Shown here: positions 8,258 to 17,125 of the stretch, piece after piece
How the letters are laid out: each line of letters opens with the position of its first letter
How positions within the stretch are numbered: position 1 is the stretch's first letter
Assembly: GCA_016792585.1 (NCBI GenBank)
Contig: JAEULB010000056.1
Coordinates: 1 to 60,147, forward strand
DNA from: Rhodospirillaceae bacterium
GTDB lineage: Bacteria; Pseudomonadota; Alphaproteobacteria; SHVZ01
Direction of reading: 5' to 3'
DNA length: 60,147 bases
Program-made: the position numbers and the translations under genes
Notes under the pieces: model-generated
What the model was told of the DNA's origin: nothing
What the model saw: the letters and a program-made list of their open reading frames with translations, nothing else
Databases searched by the model: none

Positions 8258-10385
8258 GGACCTTCGAGCGGAAGCGGCGGTGCGAGAGGCGCGTCGCATG
8301 CTGGTTGGCGAGCCGAGTCGGGGCAGCGCTCTGGTCGCGCTGGGAACGATGCTGCTTGATCACGGCGATGCCGCTGGCGGCCTGACCCATCTGGAACGGG
8401 CGCTGCGGGTGATCCCGGAAGACCTGGCGGCATTGGCGTTGGCCGGCATAGCGGCAGAGGAGGGCGGGCGCCTGGCGCGCGCGACGCGTCATCTCCGCCG
8501 CTTCCTCGGCCTTCGCCCGGGCGAAGCACCGACCTGGCACAACTTCGGCAACGTTCTGCGAAAGTCGAACCGCCGGCTCGGCGCCGTCGCCGCCTACCGG
8601 CGCGCCCTGGCCGGAACGCCGGCCTTCATCGAGACGCTGCACAATCTCGGTGTCATGACGCTCGATGCTGCCTCCTCGGCAGAGGAGAACCAGGCAGGAG
8701 GCAGTGCGCGACGGCACCTCCGCCGGGCGCTGGCGTTGGCGCCGGATCATGTCGGGATCTGGGTGACGATCGCGGATGAAGCGCTCGGAGCCGAGGCGTT
8801 CGATCTCGCGGCCCGCTACCTCAGGCGGACCCTGGCGCTGCGGGCGTTTTGGGGCGAGGGTCACCGGCGTCTCGCACGTGTAGCGCAGCGTGCTGTACGT
8901 CCGACCGAAGCCGGTGCTTGTTTCCGACGCGCTCTGGCGTTGGATCCCGCGGACGCGGAGGCGATCGACTCCCTGGGCGCGGTGGCAGCGGACCGGAATC
9001 TGGCACAGGGACTCCCCTGGTTCGATCGGGCGATCGCCATCCAGCCGGATTATGCCGAAGCGCTGAGCAACCGCGGACTGGCTCGGCAAGAGGTGGATCT
9101 CATTGCGCTGGCGTTGCGCGATCTCCGCGCCGCGATTGTCCTCTTGCCGGGTTTCGCGCCTGGCATCAACAATCTCGGCAATCTGTGCACCGGACAGCGC
9201 TGGCACACGCCGGCGGTCGCCTACTATCGTCGCGCGCTTGCGCTGGTTCCGCTGTTCGCCGAAGCGCTGAGCAACCGTGGCAACTCCCTGCGCGAGCTCG
9301 GCCGGCTCGTCGATGCGCGAAAGGATCATCGCCGGTCGCTGGCGCTGAAGCCGTCGAGCCAGGACACGCTCCTGAACCTCGGCATCGTCGTCAGCGACCT
9401 CCACGAGCCTGACTACGGCGTCCTTTGCTTCGACCGGGCGGAGACGATCCGGCGGCCGGATCCGCATGTCGGCTGGAACCGTTCATTGAGTCTGCTGCTC
9501 CGCGGCGACTACGAGCGCGGCTTCATCGACTACGAGTGCCGTTGGGGGCGTCGTGGCATAGCGAAGCCCGAGGCCGTCGCTCCGGCCTGGACCGGGGAGC
9601 CGCTGGCCGGACGACGGATCCTGCTCTACGGCGAGCAGGGTATCGGCGACGCCCTGCAGTTCGCCCGCTTCATTCCGGATGTGGTCGCTCGCGGCGGCCG
9701 CGTGGTGTTGCGGACGGAAGCGCCTTTGCGGCGGCTGTTCGGCCGCATTCCCGGCGTCGAGGACGTCGTCGCGCGCGGCGAGCGGACACCGGCCGTCGAT
9801 CTCGAATGTCCGCTGCTGAGCGTGCCCCGCATCCTGGGAACCAGGCTCGCATCCCTGCCCGCTCCAGAGGCCTACCTGGAGGTCGATCCCGTCGCCGCGG
9901 CGGCCTGGACGGAGTGTCTCGCCGGCGTGCCGCGCCCGCGCATCGGCATCTGTTGGCGCGGAAACCCGATTTTTCCGGGCGAAGCGCTTCGATCTCCGGG
10001 GTTCGCGGCGATTTCACCGCTGCTGGAGATGCCGGGAGTGAGCTTTGTCAGCTTGGTCAAGGATCCGGCCGGCGATCCGGTCGAGCGGATGCCCGTACTG
10101 GATGTCCGCGACCGGCTGACCGACATGATGGAGACGGCGGCGCTGATGTCCGAGCTCGATCTCGTGGTCAGCAGCGACACCTCGGTGGTCCATCTGGCCG
10201 GCGCTCTCGGCCGGCCGACCTGGGTCATCCTCCCCTACTCGCCGGACTGGCGGTGGTTCCTCGATCGCTCGGACTCGCCCTGGTATCCCTCGATGCGGTT
10301 GTTCCGGCAGCGACGGGTGGGAGAATGGGGATCGGTCATCGACGAGGTCGCGGCGGCGCTGAAAGCCCGTTTCAGCCCTGGGTGA
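8244..10385 (+). CDS. TPR protein with C-terminal GT9/heptosyltransferase-like domain
   Basis: This 713-residue protein is read from ATG 8244, which overlaps the end of the preceding GT41 gene by 14 bp. About twelve TPR-like units cover residues 10-440 (NNLGNLCTGQRWHTPAVAYY, SNRGNSLRELGRLVDARKDH). The GT-B domain begins at about residue 462 with LLYGEQGIGDALQFARF. It contains IGICWRGNPIFPGE (about 565) and ends in the SSDTSVVHLAGALGRPTWV region (about 642) followed by SPDWRWFLDRSDSPWYPSMRLF. It pairs with the upstream GT41 gene just as the pair at the window start does, which suggests the two GT types act together. The gene overlaps the convergent FkbM-like gene by 14 bp. Confidence 0.87.
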   Translation: MSPAEDLRAEAAVREARRMLVGEPSRGSALVALGTMLLDHGDAAGGLTHLERALRVIPEDLAALALAGIAAEEGGRLARATRHLRRFLGLRPGEAPTWHNFGNVLRKSNRRLGAVAAYRRALAGTPAFIETLHNLGVMTLDAASSAEENQAGGSARRHLRRALALAPDHVGIWVTIADEALGAEAFDLAARYLRRTLALRAFWGEGHRRLARVAQRAVRPTEAGACFRRALALDPADAEAIDSLGAVAADRNLAQGLPWFDRAIAIQPDYAEALSNRGLARQEVDLIALALRDLRAAIVLLPGFAPGINNLGNLCTGQRWHTPAVAYYRRALALVPLFAEALSNRGNSLRELGRLVDARKDHRRSLALKPSSQDTLLNLGIVVSDLHEPDYGVLCFDRAETIRRPDPHVGWNRSLSLLLRGDYERGFIDYECRWGRRGIAKPEAVAPAWTGEPLAGRRILLYGEQGIGDALQFARFIPDVVARGGRVVLRTEAPLRRLFGRIPGVEDVVARGERTPAVDLECPLLSVPRILGTRLASLPAPEAYLEVDPVAAAAWTECLAGVPRPRIGICWRGNPIFPGEALRSPGFAAISPLLEMPGVSFVSLVKDPAGDPVERMPVLDVRDRLTDMMETAALMSELDLVVSSDTSVVHLAGALGRPTWVILPYSPDWRWFLDRSDSPWYPSMRLFRQRRVGEWGSVIDEVAAALKARFSPG

Positions 10386-11241
10386 ACGGTCCGATCCGCG
10401 CCGGGTGAAGGCCGCCCCAGACCGACAGGAGGAAATGCCGTTCGGGCTCGTAGTGGTTTTCGGCGGTGAACGGCGGCATGAAGTGGTCGCCGACCAGGTC
10501 GTCGCGGACGAAGAACGCGTTCGTTCCCATGATGCTGCATCCGACCAGGCGGTATCCCCGGGTCTCGGCGAGCCTGGTCAACGCCGCGAGCGACGCTCCG
10601 AAATAGTCGCTGCCGTCCCAGCCATGGGCCGGGTTGTACTTCATGACCCAGGACATCGGCGGCGGGAACTTGCCGTTGTACTCGAGCACCATGACCCGCG
10701 GCCGGAACCGGGTGATCGCGGCCAGCACGTGATAGTCGTTGCCGTCGATATCGAGGGAGAGGAGATCCGGATCAGGGCCCTGCCAAAGCTGGGCGAGCAG
10801 ATCGTCTATCGTCTCCCGGTTGACACGCGCCTGATGCAGAACGAGCTGACGCGCCTCGATCTGGTCGGCGAAGGATTTCCCGGCGGCCTCGACATGATTG
10901 GGCATGGCGTCGACCCACACACCCGACCAGCCCGACAGAAGCAGGCAGGTGGTGTTGTTCTCCAGCCCGTCGCCGGAGCCGATCTCGATGAAGCGCCGTC
11001 CGCCCTCGCCGATCCGCCGGAAGATCTCGGCGATCAGGCCGTCCTCGTCTCCCTGCGAGTAGACCTTCCGCCCGTGCCGTAGCAGGCGCCGGGGGTCGGC
11101 GTAGCGGGGATCGGCAAGCAGTGTCTCGATATAGCGGCGGGCCTCGACCGCAAAGCCGCGCGAAACCCAGTAGCCGACGTTGTCCAGGTGCTCCTCGATC
11201 GCCTCGAGGCGAGCGGCGAGAGCCCGGACATCGTCGGTCAT
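10372..11241 (-). CDS. FkbM-type SAM-dependent methyltransferase-like protein
   Basis: This 289-residue soluble protein has an SAM-binding motif FIEIGSGDGLENNT (about 84-97). It also carries LSLDIDGNDYHV (about 161-172), typical of the FkbM-type fold, and VMVLEYNGKFPPP. The segment GRKVYSQGDEDGLIAEIFRRI just before the SAM motif is shared with the 41591-42616 gene, making the two paralogues. FkbM-like proteins usually O-methylate sugars or polyketides; the substrate here is inferred to be glycan. An N-terminal coiled-coil-like helix (LAARLEAIEEHLDNV) precedes the domain. The gene is convergent with the preceding TPR/GT9 gene, with a 14-bp tail overlap. Confidence 0.8.
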   Translation of the reverse strand: MTDDVRALAARLEAIEEHLDNVGYWVSRGFAVEARRYIETLLADPRYADPRRLLRHGRKVYSQGDEDGLIAEIFRRIGEGGRRFIEIGSGDGLENNTTCLLLSGWSGVWVDAMPNHVEAAGKSFADQIEARQLVLHQARVNRETIDDLLAQLWQGPDPDLLSLDIDGNDYHVLAAITRFRPRVMVLEYNGKFPPPMSWVMKYNPAHGWDGSDYFGASLAALTRLAETRGYRLVGCSIMGTNAFFVRDDLVGDHFMPPFTAENHYEPERHFLLSVWGGLHPARIGPFTQG

Positions 11242-11260
11242 GGGATGCCGGTCCGGGCGG

Positions 11261-11593
11261 TTACTGCCCGGCCGGCTTCCAGCGCGGCGGCGGGCCGAGC
11301 GGCGGCGGCGGGATCAGGTTTGCGCCCGGCCGCGACGCGGGTGCCGGCGCCGGCGCCGATGCGGCGGCCGGTGCACCGGCCATCTGCGGAAACTGATCGC
11401 GCGCCTTGGTCAGGTCGTCGATGACTTGCTGGACGGCGCTCATCGGCAGGAGGATGCGGGCCACCCGGTGCGACCGGCCCTGGCCGTTCGGCTCGACGAT
11501 GATCTCGTCGAACTCCAGCCGGACGATGCCGTTTACGATGCCCACCATGCCGAGAGAGTCGGCGAAGTGGGTAGGAATGTCGTTAGCTGCCAT
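11261..11593 (-). CDS. Small protein of unknown function with Pro/Ala-rich tail
   Basis: This 110-residue protein is read from ATG 11593, which has a good ribosome binding site (GAGG, six bases before the ATG). The longer reading from 11665 is less likely. Residues 1-70 look folded (GMVGIVNGIVRLEFDEIIVEP, then HRVARILLPMSAVQQVIDDL), a pattern that recalls small DUF3467-like proteins, though this is only an impression. The C-terminal 40 residues are Ala/Pro repeats and PPPP, probably disordered. It lies 19 bp downstream of nothing else on its strand and just upstream of the FkbM-like gene, so the two may be co-transcribed leftward. Function unknown. Confidence 0.6.
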   Translation of the reverse strand: MAANDIPTHFADSLGMVGIVNGIVRLEFDEIIVEPNGQGRSHRVARILLPMSAVQQVIDDLTKARDQFPQMAGAPAAASAPAPAPASRPGANLIPPPPLGPPPRWKPAGQ

Positions 11594-11704
11594 CGAATAC
11601 CTCGGACGTGGGATCAAGCGTTTATGCGGCGCGGAGAATAAACGACGAGGCAGCGTCGCGGCCACAGCGACGTTGACGATGCCTGCACCGGTCGGGCATC
11701 AGCA

Positions 11705-11740
11705 GATCAGCGTGAATTCCGGTAATTAGAGATTCAGCGT
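11705..11740. repeat. Two degenerate copies of a GATTCAGCGT element
   Basis: GATCAGCGTGAATTCCGG (11705-11722) and AGATTCAGCGTGAG (11730-11743) both resemble the reverse complement of the 19-bp repeat found twice at 14496 and 14671. They bracket the GT8-like/GT41 pair in inverted orientation. Similarity was judged by eye; only the 11 bases AGATTCAGCGT match exactly. Confidence 0.4.
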
Positions 11741-11767
11741 GAGCAAGCCCTGGGCGGGAGGCCCGAA

Positions 11768-12688
11768 GTGACCGCTCGAGCCGTGGTCGTCACCTCATGC
11801 GATCGGAAATACCTCCCCCTCGCCCGCGGCCTTGCCTTATCGTTGCGGGCATGCGGGCTTCCCTCGCCGGACATCGACCTGGCCTTCCTCGGGTTCGATC
11901 TCGGCGCCTCCGATGCCGCCTCCCTGTCCGCGCTCGGCATGCGCGTGACCGAGATACCGCAGGCGCGCCGCTGGCTCGAAGGCATGCCCGCGCTCAAGTC
12001 CTACAACGTCGCGCAGATGGTCCGGCCCTATCTGCCGGAGGTGCTGGCCGGCTACGAAGCCTATCTCTGGCTTGACGGGGATACCTGGGTCCAGGAGGGG
12101 CGATCGGTTCTGCTCTTCATCGAGGGCGCGCTCGCCTATCGCGATCGGGTCGTCGCCTGCCCGGAACTCGACGTGAGCTACGGCTACATGACGGAGAGCC
12201 TGTCGCGCTCCATCGACAATCTCGCGCGCCTCTACGGCCTGTATTACGGCGCGCAAGCGGGACGGCGCCTTGCCGATCGGCCGATGGTCAACTCCGGTGC
12301 CTTCGCGATGGCGGCCGCCAACCCGATCTGGGCGGCCTGGCGAAGCGAGGTCGATACCCTCTATGCCGGATCCTACGGTGCCGACCAGGACGCCGCGCTG
12401 CACATGGCCGAGCAGCTCTCGCTGAACCGCCTGATCCAGGAGCGTAGCGCCTTGCTGCCCCTGCCCGCGGCCAACAACTACATCTGCAGCCTGCAGCTGC
12501 CGATGCGCCATCCCTCGACCGGCAAGGTGTGCATCTCCTATCCGCCGCACGAACCGATCGGGATCGTGCATCTCTCCCGCTTCGCCGAGATGCGCCCGCA
12601 CTATCTCGAGCGCGGGTTGATGTTCGACCGCGGCAGCTACCTGACTGCCGAGGAGCGCGCCCAGCTGGACGGTTGGCAAGCGGCATGA
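11768..12688 (+). CDS. GT8-like (GT-A fold) glycosyltransferase
   Basis: The protein is 306 residues, starting at GTG 11768 behind a clear SD (GGAGG, six bases upstream). The N-terminal strand AVVVTSCDRKYLPLARGLALSL fits the start of a GT-A Rossmann-like fold. The acidic metal-binding motif appears as YLWLDGDTWV (about 97-106), a DxD-type site. A later NSGAFAMAAANPIWAAW segment (about 175) matches the usual N-G-F/G acceptor loop of GT8-like enzymes. The C-terminus (HEPIGIVHLS) contains the conserved H that in this fold often helps metal binding. Donor and acceptor are unknown. It lies 22 bp before a GT41 gene and is probably co-transcribed with it. Confidence 0.7.
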   Translation: MTARAVVVTSCDRKYLPLARGLALSLRACGLPSPDIDLAFLGFDLGASDAASLSALGMRVTEIPQARRWLEGMPALKSYNVAQMVRPYLPEVLAGYEAYLWLDGDTWVQEGRSVLLFIEGALAYRDRVVACPELDVSYGYMTESLSRSIDNLARLYGLYYGAQAGRRLADRPMVNSGAFAMAAANPIWAAWRSEVDTLYAGSYGADQDAALHMAEQLSLNRLIQERSALLPLPAANNYICSLQLPMRHPSTGKVCISYPPHEPIGIVHLSRFAEMRPHYLERGLMFDRGSYLTAEERAQLDGWQAA

Positions 12689-12710
12689 CGCACGCTGCCA
12701 TGAGCCGGAG

Positions 12711-14504
12711 ATGACCTCCGCCGGCGACCGGACGGTTGAGCTCCGGCGCCGCATCGCTGTCGCTCCGGCCGATGCGGAAGCTCACTTCCTGGCGGCCGTA
12801 GCCAACCCGTCGCAGTCCGAAGGTTACGGTCGTGCGGCGATGCTTGGCCCCGACCTGGCGCCGGCGTGGAGCAACTGGGGAACGGTTCTCCGCTCGCGCG
12901 GCCTCCTCAGCGACGCCCTTCGCGCCTATCGCCGCGCTTTCGTGCTCTACCCGTCGGCAACGGAAATCCTCGTGAACCTTGCCGACGCGGTTCAATCCGG
13001 CGGACGGCCGACCGCGGCGGAGGTCCCGATCCGACGCGCATTGGCCGCGAACCCTCTGCACCCGACTGCGCTCAGGGTCGACGGCTTGGTCCTTCATGGC
13101 CGGGATCGGCTCCTCGCCGGGACGATCCGCTTTCGCCAGGCGCTGTGCCTCGCGCCCGACGTCGCCCAGACGCATCTCGACCTTGGCAACGCGCGGCAGG
13201 ATCAGGGAGAGCCGGTCGCAGCCGAGCGCTGCTATCTCCGTGCCCTGGCGATCGTTCCTCGCTACGCCGAGGCCTACAGCAACATGCTGTTCTCGCTCTG
13301 CTTTCGCGAGGACATCGGGCCTGAGGAGCTCTTCCGTCGTCATCGCGGCTTCGATCGCGTCTTTGGCCATCCCGCCGGCGTCGCTCGTCACCGGCCCGAT
13401 CCGCGGGCCGTCGATCGGCCGCTCGTCGTCGGCTATGTCTCGCCCGATTTCCGGCGGCATCCGGGCGGCTACTTCCTGCTTCCGCCGATCGAGCACCACG
13501 ATCCCGCCCGCTGCCGCGTGATCTGCTACAGCGGCACCACGCTGGTCGACGACTTCACCGATCGCTTCCGCAAGGCCGCCGATCTCTGGCGCGACATCAC
13601 TGGCGCCGACGATGGCGCGGCCGAGGCGATGATCCGTGCCGACGGAGTCGACATTCTGGTCGAGTGCGCCGGGCACATGGCCGGCAATCGCCTCTCCCTC
13701 TTCGCCCGGCGTCCGGCGCCTGTGCAGGTCAGCTTTCCGCTTTATCCCGGCACCAGCGGGCTGTCGGCGATCGACTACCGGATCATGGACCCTCACTTTG
13801 CGCCCGAGGGCGCCGAGGCTTGGCACAGCGAGCGGATCATTCGGCTCGAGACCCATGTCTGCTACGAGCCCGGCGATCGGCTCATCGAGCCGGCGCCGAA
13901 GCCGCCCTGCCTCGCCCGGGGCCATGTGACCTTCGGATCGTTCAACAATCTCGCAAAGCTCGGACCTGCGACGCTTCGTGCCTGGGCCAGGATCCTCCAT
14001 GCCGTGCCGGATGCCCGCCTTCGGCTGAAATGGAGCGGACTTCGGCCGGACGAGGCGGACTGGATCTATCGTCGGTTCGCGGACTGCGACATCGGGCGGG
14101 ACCGTCTCTGGCTCAGCGGCTTCGCCCCGGAGCCCTACCGCCCTTACCTCGACCTCGATATCGCCCTCGATCCGCTGGCGGCGAACGGCGGCACGACGAC
14201 GTGCGATGCGCTGTGGATGGGGGTGCCCGTGGTGACCTGCGCCGGCCGCAACCCGTTCTCGAGGGTGGGCCTCGGTCACCTGACCACCATTGGTCTTCCG
14301 AGACTCGTCGCCCCGGACCCGGACGCCTATGTCGCACTCGCCGTGCGCCTGGCGCGGAGCCCCTTGGAGCTGGCCGAACTGCGCCAAGGTCTGCGCGAGC
14401 GGTTCGCCCGTTCCGCGTTGATGGATGGTCCCCGTTATGCTCGTGGCTTGGAGGCTGAGTACCACAAGATATGGGGGGTATGGTGTCGTAGCGCGTTACG
14501 CTGA
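12711..14504 (+). CDS. TPR + SPINDLY/OGT-like (GT41) glycosyltransferase
   Basis: This 597-residue protein starts at ATG 12711 behind CCGGAG. TPR repeats fill about residues 10-200 (AWSNWGTVLRSRGLLSDALR, HLDLGNARQDQGEPVAAERC). The GT41 catalytic part starts at about residue 239 (VGYVSPDFRRHPGGYF) and has VECAGHMAGNRLSLFARRPAP (about 315), YPGTSGLSAIDYRI, FGSFNNLAKLGP and DIALDPLAANGGTTTCDALWMG (about 482). It is close to the canonical bacterial OGT pattern, so it is probably active. Its last codons and stop (TGA 14502-14504) lie inside the first copy of a 19-bp repeat. Confidence 0.9.
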   Translation: MTSAGDRTVELRRRIAVAPADAEAHFLAAVANPSQSEGYGRAAMLGPDLAPAWSNWGTVLRSRGLLSDALRAYRRAFVLYPSATEILVNLADAVQSGGRPTAAEVPIRRALAANPLHPTALRVDGLVLHGRDRLLAGTIRFRQALCLAPDVAQTHLDLGNARQDQGEPVAAERCYLRALAIVPRYAEAYSNMLFSLCFREDIGPEELFRRHRGFDRVFGHPAGVARHRPDPRAVDRPLVVGYVSPDFRRHPGGYFLLPPIEHHDPARCRVICYSGTTLVDDFTDRFRKAADLWRDITGADDGAAEAMIRADGVDILVECAGHMAGNRLSLFARRPAPVQVSFPLYPGTSGLSAIDYRIMDPHFAPEGAEAWHSERIIRLETHVCYEPGDRLIEPAPKPPCLARGHVTFGSFNNLAKLGPATLRAWARILHAVPDARLRLKWSGLRPDEADWIYRRFADCDIGRDRLWLSGFAPEPYRPYLDLDIALDPLAANGGTTTCDALWMGVPVVTCAGRNPFSRVGLGHLTTIGLPRLVAPDPDAYVALAVRLARSPLELAELRQGLRERFARSALMDGPRYARGLEAEYHKIWGVWCRSALR

Positions 14505-14689
14505 ATCTGTGATGGGTAACCGCGACATCCCGAGAATAGGTATGACGACCTCCTGCCTATCGCTGCAGCGACTCGCCTGAGCCACTACCCATAGCTAATC
14601 CTGCACGATAGTGACAGGTAACCCCGAGAATATTCACGTCAGGAATCATGTCTGCCCGCCCCAAGCAGAATTACGCTGAATCTGTGATG
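14496..14689. repeat. 19-bp direct repeat (two copies, 14496-14514 and 14671-14689)
   Basis: TTACGCTGAATCTGTGATG occurs identically at 14496-14514 (spanning the stop codon of the GT41 gene) and at 14671-14689, 175 bp apart. Degenerate inverted forms lie at 11705-11740. The pattern could be a recombination scar or remnant ends of a mobile element. No transposase is recognisable between the copies. Confidence 0.75.
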
Positions 14690-14863
14690 CACGAGGTCCG
14701 GCGGCAATTCGCCCCGCCCCGGGCGATTTCTCCAGGGTCATCGCCGGGCGGACGCCGCGCCAGGGCCTGAAATCTGCCCCTCGGCCGTGCTGGAAAAGGT
14801 CGGGCTTAGGCGCTAAGAATGCGCGCCGGCGGCAATTTGGGCGTCGGATTCCCAGGCTAGGCC
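14505..14863. other. Intergenic region, no gene seen
   Basis: These 359 bp separate the GT41 gene from the class III aminotransferase that opens the sugar block. They hold the second 19-bp repeat and a loose repeat of GGTAACC(G/C)CGA... at about 14515 and 14616. The last ~150 bp are very G+C-rich. No ORF with coding character was found. A promoter for the downstream operon is expected here but no convincing -35/-10 pair was identified. Confidence 0.5.
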
Positions 14864-16294
14864 ATGGATTCGCAGACGAAGCCGCTGCCGAACGACGTTC
14901 CCGCGCGCACCGTGACGAATTTCACGGCCTCCCGCGCCTATCGCGCCGAGGTCCATCAGCGGATTCCGGGCGGCGCCCATACCTATTCTCGCGGTGACGA
15001 CCAGTTCCCGGAGCTGGGGCCGGCAGCGATCGCGCGTGGCCTCGGTGGCCGCGTCTGGGATGTGGACGGCAACGAATACATCGATTGCGCCTTGGCTTTG
15101 GGATCGGTCGCTCTCGGTCACGCCTACGAGCCCGTGCTGGCCGCGGTTCGCGAGCAGCTGGCTCTCGGCGCGGCCTTCCAGAGGCCGGCGGCGATCGAGC
15201 TCGAGCTGGCGCGCGAGTTTCTGGCGGTGACGCCCGGCGCCGAGCGGATCAAGTTCGCCAAGAACGGATCGACCGTCACCACTGCCGCGGTGAAGCTCGC
15301 CCGTGCCTTTACCAGCCGGCCGCTGGTCGCGTTCCCGAAGAACCATCCGTTCTACAGCTATGACGACTGGTACATCGCCCAGACGCTGACGACGAACGGC
15401 ATTCCACAGGAAGCCAAGCGGCTTGCGGTCACCTATGACTCGACCAAGCCGGAAACGCTGGAGGCGCTGTTCGCCGCGCATCCGGGCGAAATCGCTTGCG
15501 TCATCACCGAGCCGACCGAGTACGTCGGCCAGCGCGACGAGGCGATCCGCGAGGTTCAGCGCATTACCCGCCGCGGCGCCGCCCTGTTTGTCCTCGACGA
15601 GATGGTCAGCGGTTTCCGCGCCGGCTTCCCCGGCGCCTATCCGGCACTCGGACTCGAGCCGGATATGGTCACCTGGGGCAAGGCGGCCGGAAACGGCTTC
15701 TCGTTCTGCGCCCTGACCGGTCGCGCCGATGTTCTCGATCTCGGCGGCATCAAGCAGGCGGGAGCCCCCAGGGTCTTCCTGATCTCGACGACGCATGGCG
15801 GCGAAGCGCATGCCCTTGCGGCCGCGCGGGCGGTGCTTGTCGAGTATCAGACCAAGGACATTCTCGGCCAGCATCGCCGCATCACCGCGGCGGTCGCCGC
15901 CGGCATGCGCCGGGCCGTTGCCGCGCACGGGATCGCCGACAAGCTCGAGATCCACGCCTCGTCCTGGCGCATCCTCGTCGTCTGCCGGGACGGCGAAGGC
16001 AAGGTCTCGCATGGCATGCGCACGCTGCTGATGCAGGAGATGATGGGCCGCGGCGTGCTGTTCCAGGGCCTCTTCCTGCCCTGCTATTCGCACACCGACG
16101 CCGACGTGGCCGGGATCGTCGCTGCGTTCGATGCCTCGGCGCAGGTCTACCGCCACGCACTCGACCGGAACTTCGACACGTACCTGGTCGGCGACGCCGC
16201 CCGGCCTGTGTTCCGGCGCTACAACGGCTGCAAGGAACTGTGTCCTTCGGTTCCCTGCCCGAACGAGCCGCGATGCCGCAACGGCTCGCAATGA
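14864..16294 (+). CDS. Class III PLP-dependent aminotransferase (glutamate-1-semialdehyde aminomutase-like)
   Basis: This 476-residue protein has the class III aminotransferase layout: IPGGAHTYSRGDDQFPE near the N-terminus, VWDVDGNEYIDCALALGSVALGH (about 64-86), FAKNGSTVTTAAVKLAR (about 128), FVLDEMVSGFRAGF (about 245) and the PLP-lysine segment WGKAAGNGFSFCAL (Lys about 272). GSA aminomutase-like homologues in surface-polysaccharide loci are thought to aminate keto-sugars, and since transaldolase and sugar-activation genes follow, that is favoured over tetrapyrrole synthesis. The C-terminal extension is Cys-rich (CKELCPSVPCPNEPRC), which is unusual and may bind metal. It is first in an operon of seven or more genes. 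Confidence 0.85.
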   Translation: MDSQTKPLPNDVPARTVTNFTASRAYRAEVHQRIPGGAHTYSRGDDQFPELGPAAIARGLGGRVWDVDGNEYIDCALALGSVALGHAYEPVLAAVREQLALGAAFQRPAAIELELAREFLAVTPGAERIKFAKNGSTVTTAAVKLARAFTSRPLVAFPKNHPFYSYDDWYIAQTLTTNGIPQEAKRLAVTYDSTKPETLEALFAAHPGEIACVITEPTEYVGQRDEAIREVQRITRRGAALFVLDEMVSGFRAGFPGAYPALGLEPDMVTWGKAAGNGFSFCALTGRADVLDLGGIKQAGAPRVFLISTTHGGEAHALAAARAVLVEYQTKDILGQHRRITAAVAAGMRRAVAAHGIADKLEIHASSWRILVVCRDGEGKVSHGMRTLLMQEMMGRGVLFQGLFLPCYSHTDADVAGIVAAFDASAQVYRHALDRNFDTYLVGDAARPVFRRYNGCKELCPSVPCPNEPRCRNGSQ

Positions 16295-16322
16295 TCCACT
16301 CGTCGCTCCGAGGTCCCTGCCG

Positions 16323-17066
16323 GTGAGCCGTCTCGACAAGCTGAAGATCCGGATCTTCGCCGATGGCGCGGATCTCGCGCACATGCTCAGGTTGGCCGCC
16401 AATCCCCGCATCAGCGGCTTCACGACCAACCCGACGCTGATGCGAAAGGCCGGGATCTCCGACTATGCGGCCTTCGCCCGGGAGGTCCTGTCCCGGATCA
16501 CCGACCGGCCGATCTCGTTCGAGGTCTTCGCCGACGAGTTCGACGAGATGGAGCGCCAGGCCGAGCTGATCGCCAGCTGGGGATCGAATGTTTGGGTAAA
16601 GATCCCGATCACCAATACCAAGGGCGAACCGGCCGTCCCGACGATCCGTCGACTCGCCGGACGAGGCATCAAGCTCAACGTCACCGCGATCCTGACCCTG
16701 GAACAGGTGGCGGCGGTTGCCGAAGCGCTCGCCGCCGAGACCCCGGCGATCGTCTCGGTCTTTGCCGGGCGGATCGCCGACACGGGCGTCGACCCGGTGC
16801 CGATGATGCAGGAATGCCGTCGTCTCCTGGTGTCGAGGCCCAAGGCCGAGCTGCTGTGGGCGAGCGCGCGTGAGCTTCTCAACCTTTTCCATGCCGAAGA
16901 GTCCGGGAGCGACATCATCACCCTGACGTCGGACCTGCTCGACAAGCTCGCTCTTGTGGGCAAGGACCTCGGGGAGTATTCGCTCGACACGGTGCGAATG
17001 TTCCACCGTGATGCCACCGCCGCCGGCTTTACCCTGCCTACCGGGGCCCGCGCGCGCTCGGCATGA
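16323..17066 (+). CDS. Transaldolase family protein
   Basis: This 247-residue protein is read from GTG 16323; longer readings extend into the aminotransferase gene in an incoherent frame. Key features are IRIFADGADL, a GFTTNPTLMRKAGISDY segment (about 35-50, the family's NPT motif) and the Schiff-base lysine in VWVKIPITNTKGEP (Lys about 92). TGVDPVPMM appears near residue 160. The size fits the small transaldolase/fructose-6-phosphate aldolase branch. It would transfer or add a three-carbon unit during sugar building. Its place between aminotransferase and sugar kinase/nucleotidyltransferase suggests a dedicated biosynthetic step rather than pentose-phosphate metabolism. Confidence 0.85.
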   Translation: MSRLDKLKIRIFADGADLAHMLRLAANPRISGFTTNPTLMRKAGISDYAAFAREVLSRITDRPISFEVFADEFDEMERQAELIASWGSNVWVKIPITNTKGEPAVPTIRRLAGRGIKLNVTAILTLEQVAAVAEALAAETPAIVSVFAGRIADTGVDPVPMMQECRRLLVSRPKAELLWASARELLNLFHAEESGSDIITLTSDLLDKLALVGKDLGEYSLDTVRMFHRDATAAGFTLPTGARARSA

Positions 17067-17077
17067 CATCAGTTGCT

Positions 17078-17125
17078 ATGGATCGAACCATGCGGATCCT
17101 CGTCGCCGGCGGCGCCAGGCCGTGA
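17078..17125 (+). other. 15-codon ORF resembling a truncated SDR N-terminus
   Basis: Reading from ATG 17078 (or ATG 17090) gives MDRTMRILVAGGARP then TGA at 17123. MRILVAGGA is the usual opening of an NAD(P)-dependent epimerase/dehydratase. The TGA overlaps the GTG start of the next gene. It could be a leader peptide for coupled translation or the stump of a deleted epimerase gene. Confidence 0.3.

Noticed and set aside
12288..14465. A 725-codon open frame on the minus strand opposite the GT8-like/GT41 genes
   Set aside because: The product is low-complexity and lacks any recognisable motif. The plus-strand genes have clear GT and TPR signals.
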